This document shows positions 60,666 to 64,000 of a stretch of DNA of 64,000 nt, one piece after another. A model generated the notes under the pieces. The model worked only from the letters and a program-made list of their open reading frames with translations. It was not told the origin of the DNA and ran no database searches. The stretch spans positions 100,826 through 164,825 of the forward strand of contig JBBQFQ010000005.1 in the NCBI GenBank assembly GCA_038322235.1, in the 5' to 3' direction. A program made the position numbers and the translations under genes. Numbering within the stretch: position 1 is the first letter of the stretch; the number at the start of each line of letters is the position of its first letter. The DNA comes from SZAS-18 sp038322235 (GTDB taxonomy: Bacteria; Verrucomicrobiota; Verrucomicrobiia; Chthoniobacterales; SZAS-18).

Positions 60666-63602
60666 CTACTTCCGGCGCCACGTCGAATTGCCGCCCGGCT
60701 GAAGCGCCAAGGCAGGCGCGAGCAGGCGTTCGAGACGGGCCAGGCGGGCCTCGCGCTCTTGGTCGGCGGCCTCGCGGGCAGCGAGGCGCTGCTGCAAGAC
60801 GGCAACTTCAGCTTCCCTAGCCTCCAGACGCCGGGCCAGCTCCTGGGTGGCGGAGACATGCAGCATGCTGAGGGCGTCGTAGTCGACGGAGCGGAAATCG
60901 TTCACCTCGCGTCCGTAAACGAACACCCGCCTGACTTCGCCCGCGTAGCTGCTGCGAAAAGCGCCCTCGCGGACTTCCAGCACTTCAAAGATTCCCTCGG
61001 CTTCTTCCGCAATGAGGCGAACGCGCTCGCCGACCCGCAGATCGGTGGCGAGCTCAATCCAGCCAGCGCGCAGGTCCGCGGCGCGGTAGATGTCCGGGAC
61101 CACGTCGGTGCGCTGACTGACGGCCTGCGGGAAGACGGCTTCCACCTGCTGAGCGATGACCTTCTTCTGGCGCCCGCTGCCCTTGGCGACTCGATCCTTG
61201 TAGACGTAGTCAGTGACCTGGATTTGACGCAGCGTGCCCAAGTCGGCGGCATTGTCCGAAGGTCCGGTGATGGTCTTGATGCGGGCGTCGGAGAAGGCGT
61301 TGAACTCGAGGCCGGCGATCCGATCGGAGGCGTAGATGGAGAGCGGGACGGTGACCGCCCCGGCCGTGACGCCGGTCTGGGCGTTCTGGTTGAAGTAGGC
61401 AAAACTCAGACTGGTGCTGACGGCGCCAGCCACCTGCAGCTTGGCCAGGGTCGGATTGGTGGTGCCGATACCGACATTGCCCCCGTTGAGAATGCTCAGA
61501 CGGGCGACGCTGTTAGTAAAAAGCGTCAGCCCGTTTTGGCCGGTGCCGGCGGTGCGCTTGGAAGAGATGCCTTCCCCCGAGCCCTCGCTGCCGAAGCTGA
61601 GTCCGGGGAACGGTGACGTCCCGCCACTCGCGTTCGCGCCGTCCAAGACCAGATGGTTCCCCACCGTGAGATCATACACGTTGAGAAAGCTCGCGAGTTT
61701 GGCCGAACCGACGGCGCCATCGGCGATCTGGGCCGAGCCGACCGCGCCCGCCGCGAGTTGATTCGTTCCGACCGCGCCCGGCGCCAACTGAGCTGGACCA
61801 ACCGCGCCGCCCGCCAGCTGCGCGGTTCCGACCGCCCCCGGTGCGATTTGAGCCGGACCGACCGCGCCGGCCGCGAGTTGAGCGGTTCCGACTGCGCCCG
61901 CGACCAACTGGGCGGAAGTCACACTGCCAGCGGCGAGCGTGCCCTGCACAACGGACGGCGTCCAAGTGCCGTTGCCAGCATACTGGAAGGCACCCACCGC
62001 ACCGAGACCTCCGCTCAGCAAATTGCCAAAACCATAGAGCTGATCCGCCGAGACCGAAGCCGTCAGGACCAAGCCGTTGGCGGAACTGGCGATGGCGGTC
62101 CACGACCGGTTCGATTCCTGCGCGGTCCACGTCACCCCAGAATCGGTCGACGCGTAAATCTGTCCGCTGTCGACGACCGCGGCCAGGCGGCTGCCGTCGC
62201 TGGAACTGGTGACGGCCACCCAGGCGCGGCTGCTCTCGCGCGCCGTCCACGTGGTACCGGTGTCCGTAGAGGTGAAGATCTGCCCGCCATTCACCACGGC
62301 GACCGCTTTCGCGCCATTGGTCGAGCAGGCGACCCCGGCCCAGTTGCGGTTTGACGCGCGGGCAGTCCAGATGCTGGTGCCGTTCAAGTTCACCCAAATG
62401 CGGCCCCCGCTGCCGTTCGGGCCACGGTCGCTGGCGAAGCTGGTCAGCCCGTCGAGCGAATTGGCGATTCCCGTCCAGAACCTGGGCGCATTATTCAGGG
62501 TTCCGTCCGTGAACCAACTGGCCCCTGCATCCGTCGAGAAATAGAGATAACTGCCCGCGCCGCCTCCGTCGCTCACCGCGCTCAGCTTGCCGCCGAGATT
62601 TCCAATCGCTACGGCCGTGAACCAGCCCGGCGAGCCGGGGACTGCGATCTGCTGGAACGACACACCGGAGTCGGTGGAGACGAAGACCGCGCTGGGAGAG
62701 GCGGCGTACGCCGCCGCCAGCAAGCGGGTGCCATCCGGCGAGGACGCGACGGCCCGCCAGGGCTGGCTGGTGGCGCGCTGCGTGAACTGCGCTCCCCCAT
62801 CGGTCGAGGTGTAGAGGAAGCCACCGCTGACGGCCACCAGTTGTTTCGTGCCGTCGGCCGAGAGCGCGACCGAGCGCCAATTGCGCGCGGCATCGCGTCG
62901 CGACCACGCGCCGATGGACCAGCCGCCGGAACCCGTTCCGTTCACGGTGACGACATCGCCGACATTGGCGGTGGTCGGCAGGACGAAGCTGGAGAGGGCC
63001 GCGCTGTTGGCGCTATACGCGGTGTTCGCAACGGCCGAGACCGTGCTGCCAACGGCAGTCAGCGGCGGGACGAGCGCCCCGGGCGCCAGTTGCGAGGTGC
63101 CCACGGCGCCGGGCGCGAGCTGCGCCGTGCCGACGGCCCCGCTCGCCAGCTGGTTGGAAGTGATGGCCCCATTTTCCACGTTGGCCGCCCGCATCGCGTA
63201 GCCCGAGCTGGCCAGGCGCTGATCCGGCGTGAGGAGCTGAAAGCCGTGCACGCCGTCATTGAACCAGACGCGGAGGCGCACGTCAGCCTGGTCAAAGACC
63301 GTCGACGGGACGGCCTGCATGTTGGACAGCGAGGCGTCGCCGAGCAGCACCGCATAGAGACCTTTGCTGACGGCCAAGCTAACGGCGGTGGCGGGCGCCG
63401 AGCCGGCCACACTGGAGTTGTCGTTGCTCCAATACGTGATCGAGCCGGCGGCGTCGACGAGCGCAAACTTGAACAGGCCCGGGCCGTCGAAGTTGACTCC
63501 ATCGGCCGCGACGCGGCCCTGATAGTTGAGCTGCGGCGGGACTGCGGCGGCTCCGGAGGCGAGGAGCAGCAGGGCGACGATTTGGGGGAGTGGAGTGCGC
63601 AT
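60666..63602 (-). CDS. Giant secreted protein with sialidase-like repeats and S74 autochaperone
   Basis: 978 residues from ATG 63602. Signal peptide (PQIVALLLLASGAAA) is followed by an N-terminal QLNYQGRV domain. An 11-residue repeat (GAVGTAQLAPG) appears at about 145-180 and again, in about seven copies, at about 560-640. Between them, about 225-530, six or so BNR/Asp-box-like repeats occur (STDSGVTWTAQESNRSW, STDTGTTWTARESSRAW). The C-terminus has the S74 intramolecular-chaperone signature FSDARIKTITG (about 772), self-cleaving in tail-fibre proteins, then a coiled coil rich in Arg/Ala/Glu. Likely a trimeric surface fibre or adhesin. Confidence 0.85.
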   Translation of the reverse strand: MRTPLPQIVALLLLASGAAAVPPQLNYQGRVAADGVNFDGPGLFKFALVDAAGSITYWSNDNSSVAGSAPATAVSLAVSKGLYAVLLGDASLSNMQAVPSTVFDQADVRLRVWFNDGVHGFQLLTPDQRLASSGYAMRAANVENGAITSNQLASGAVGTAQLAPGAVGTSQLAPGALVPPLTAVGSTVSAVANTAYSANSAALSSFVLPTTANVGDVVTVNGTGSGGWSIGAWSRRDAARNWRSVALSADGTKQLVAVSGGFLYTSTDGGAQFTQRATSQPWRAVASSPDGTRLLAAAYAASPSAVFVSTDSGVSFQQIAVPGSPGWFTAVAIGNLGGKLSAVSDGGGAGSYLYFSTDAGASWFTDGTLNNAPRFWTGIANSLDGLTSFASDRGPNGSGGRIWVNLNGTSIWTARASNRNWAGVACSTNGAKAVAVVNGGQIFTSTDTGTTWTARESSRAWVAVTSSSDGSRLAAVVDSGQIYASTDSGVTWTAQESNRSWTAIASSANGLVLTASVSADQLYGFGNLLSGGLGAVGAFQYAGNGTWTPSVVQGTLAAGSVTSAQLVAGAVGTAQLAAGAVGPAQIAPGAVGTAQLAGGAVGPAQLAPGAVGTNQLAAGAVGSAQIADGAVGSAKLASFLNVYDLTVGNHLVLDGANASGGTSPFPGLSFGSEGSGEGISSKRTAGTGQNGLTLFTNSVARLSILNGGNVGIGTTNPTLAKLQVAGAVSTSLSFAYFNQNAQTGVTAGAVTVPLSIYASDRIAGLEFNAFSDARIKTITGPSDNAADLGTLRQIQVTDYVYKDRVAKGSGRQKKVIAQQVEAVFPQAVSQRTDVVPDIYRAADLRAGWIELATDLRVGERVRLIAEEAEGIFEVLEVREGAFRSSYAGEVRRVFVYGREVNDFRSVDYDALSMLHVSATQELARRLEAREAEVAVLQQRLAAREAADQEREARLARLERLLAPALALQPGGNSTWRRK

Positions 63603-63756
63603 GGCGGGCGGTGGTGGTCTCCTGTCTGCGATAATGGGGTGCGAGAAGCAATCACCGACCCCGAAACAGGGAGTTTTACCTGCCCCGGCTAGGTCAATCG
63701 ACCCAGGTCCAGCGGCCGGCAAGCCCCGGAGTCGAGCGGCGACGTGCCTTACAGAG

Positions 63757-63824
63757 GTCTGATCCGAATGACTCGTTCAGAGGGATGATGGAGCATGTGC
63801 TTCCTGCCGCCGTCTGATCCGGAT
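63757..63824. promoter_or_regulatory. Direct repeat GTCTGATCCGRAT, two copies
   Basis: GTCTGATCCGAAT at 63757-63769 and GTCTGATCCGGAT at 63812-63824, 55 bp apart, that is five 11-bp turns. They lie upstream of the gene at 63844 in the divergent promoter region 63603-63843, so they may be a regulator's paired sites. Unproven. Confidence 0.35.
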
Positions 63825-63843
63825 AGCACTCTTCTCCACTCCC

Positions 63844-64000
63844 ATGAAGCGCACTCCTGCTGCCCTCGCGCTGACCAGCGCCCTCTCCGCCACGCTCTGC
63901 GCCGCCCCGCCCCCGCCGGCCGCTTCCACCGATCTGCCCGTGCGCGAGATCGCTCTCTTCTCCAGTGGCGTCGGCTACTTCCAGCACGAGGGCCCCGTCC
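63844..64000 (+). CDS. DUF4139-like protein, N-terminal part (3' truncated by window)
   Basis: 52 residues seen from ATG 63844. Signal peptide RTPAALALTSALSATLCAAPP, then PVREIALFSSGVGYFQHEGPV, the beginning of DUF4139-containing secreted proteins (YxSGVGYFE-type). Function unknown. Divergent from the S74 protein gene with a 241-bp gap. Confidence 0.75.
   Translation, partial: MKRTPAALALTSALSATLCAAPPPPAASTDLPVREIALFSSGVGYFQHEGPV

Noticed and set aside
60640..60670. Similarity of 60650-60670 (ACTCTTCTCCATCGGCG...GGCTACTTCC) to the start of the gene at 63844.
   Set aside because: Short, overlaps the end of the fibre gene in another frame, and has no other trace of duplication; taken as chance.
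59265..61616. 783-codon open frame on the plus strand.
   Set aside because: Antisense to tatA, trpD and the fibre gene; no protein-like segments.

Overview
The window is high-GC bacterial DNA with dense genes, frequent ATGA/GTGA/TAATG start-stop overlaps and few clear Shine-Dalgarno sites. Gene content (homogentisate pathway, a large surface-polysaccharide locus, peptidoglycan L,D-transpeptidase, TatA, NADP-isocitrate dehydrogenase, an S74-chaperone giant surface protein, RAYT/REP elements and families of dispersed GC-rich repeats) points to a Gram-negative environmental bacterium. My best guess is Verrucomicrobiota, Opitutaceae-like; this is an inference, with no rRNA or marker gene to prove it.

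Layout. 1-2.7 kb (+): tyrosine/homogentisate degradation (hmgA 3' end, an unknown gene, fahA). 2.8-5.0 kb (-): marR-tolC operon closed by a terminator. 5.1-9.4 kb (+): purN, a UvrD/PcrA helicase, then a glycosyltransferase coupled to a methyltransferase. 9.5-10.7 kb: an HTH regulator with a palindrome over its start codon, a small partner gene, and a vapB antitoxin with a broken vapC.

10.8-40.3 kb (all -): one long polysaccharide locus of about 24 genes. It holds asparagine synthase, many GT2 and GT4 glycosyltransferases, a Wzy/ligase-like polymerase, membrane proteins, methyltransferases (two FkbM), an amino-sugar cassette (epimerase, Gfo/Idh/MocA oxidoreductase, PLP aminotransferase, hexapeptide acyltransferase) and the Wzm/Wzt ABC exporter. 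Two acyltransferase genes carry single frameshifts. The locus ends at a strictly phased 22-bp tandem array (about 22 units) and tRNA-Ser(GCU), a plausible island boundary.

41.5-50.5 kb: lipoprotein, L,D-transpeptidase, SnoaL-like protein, three poorly known genes (one with the TPReAA motif found in SEC-C-type proteins), a DUF5069 gene, and most of the repeats. A RAYT transposase sits between 74-bp inverted REP copies, with a diverged solo copy 6 kb away. 50.7-64 kb: housekeeping genes (icd, dtd, fabI, AEC transporter, alaS, Nif3-like, thioredoxin-fold protein without its cysteines, tatA, trpD), then a 978-residue secreted protein with an S74 autochaperone and the start of a DUF4139-like gene.

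Most striking are the repeat systems: the RAYT/REP element, the 22-bp palindromic array beside tRNA-Ser, three degenerate 130-bp copies at 47.8-48.3 kb, and two dispersed repeat families that sit in gaps between genes.
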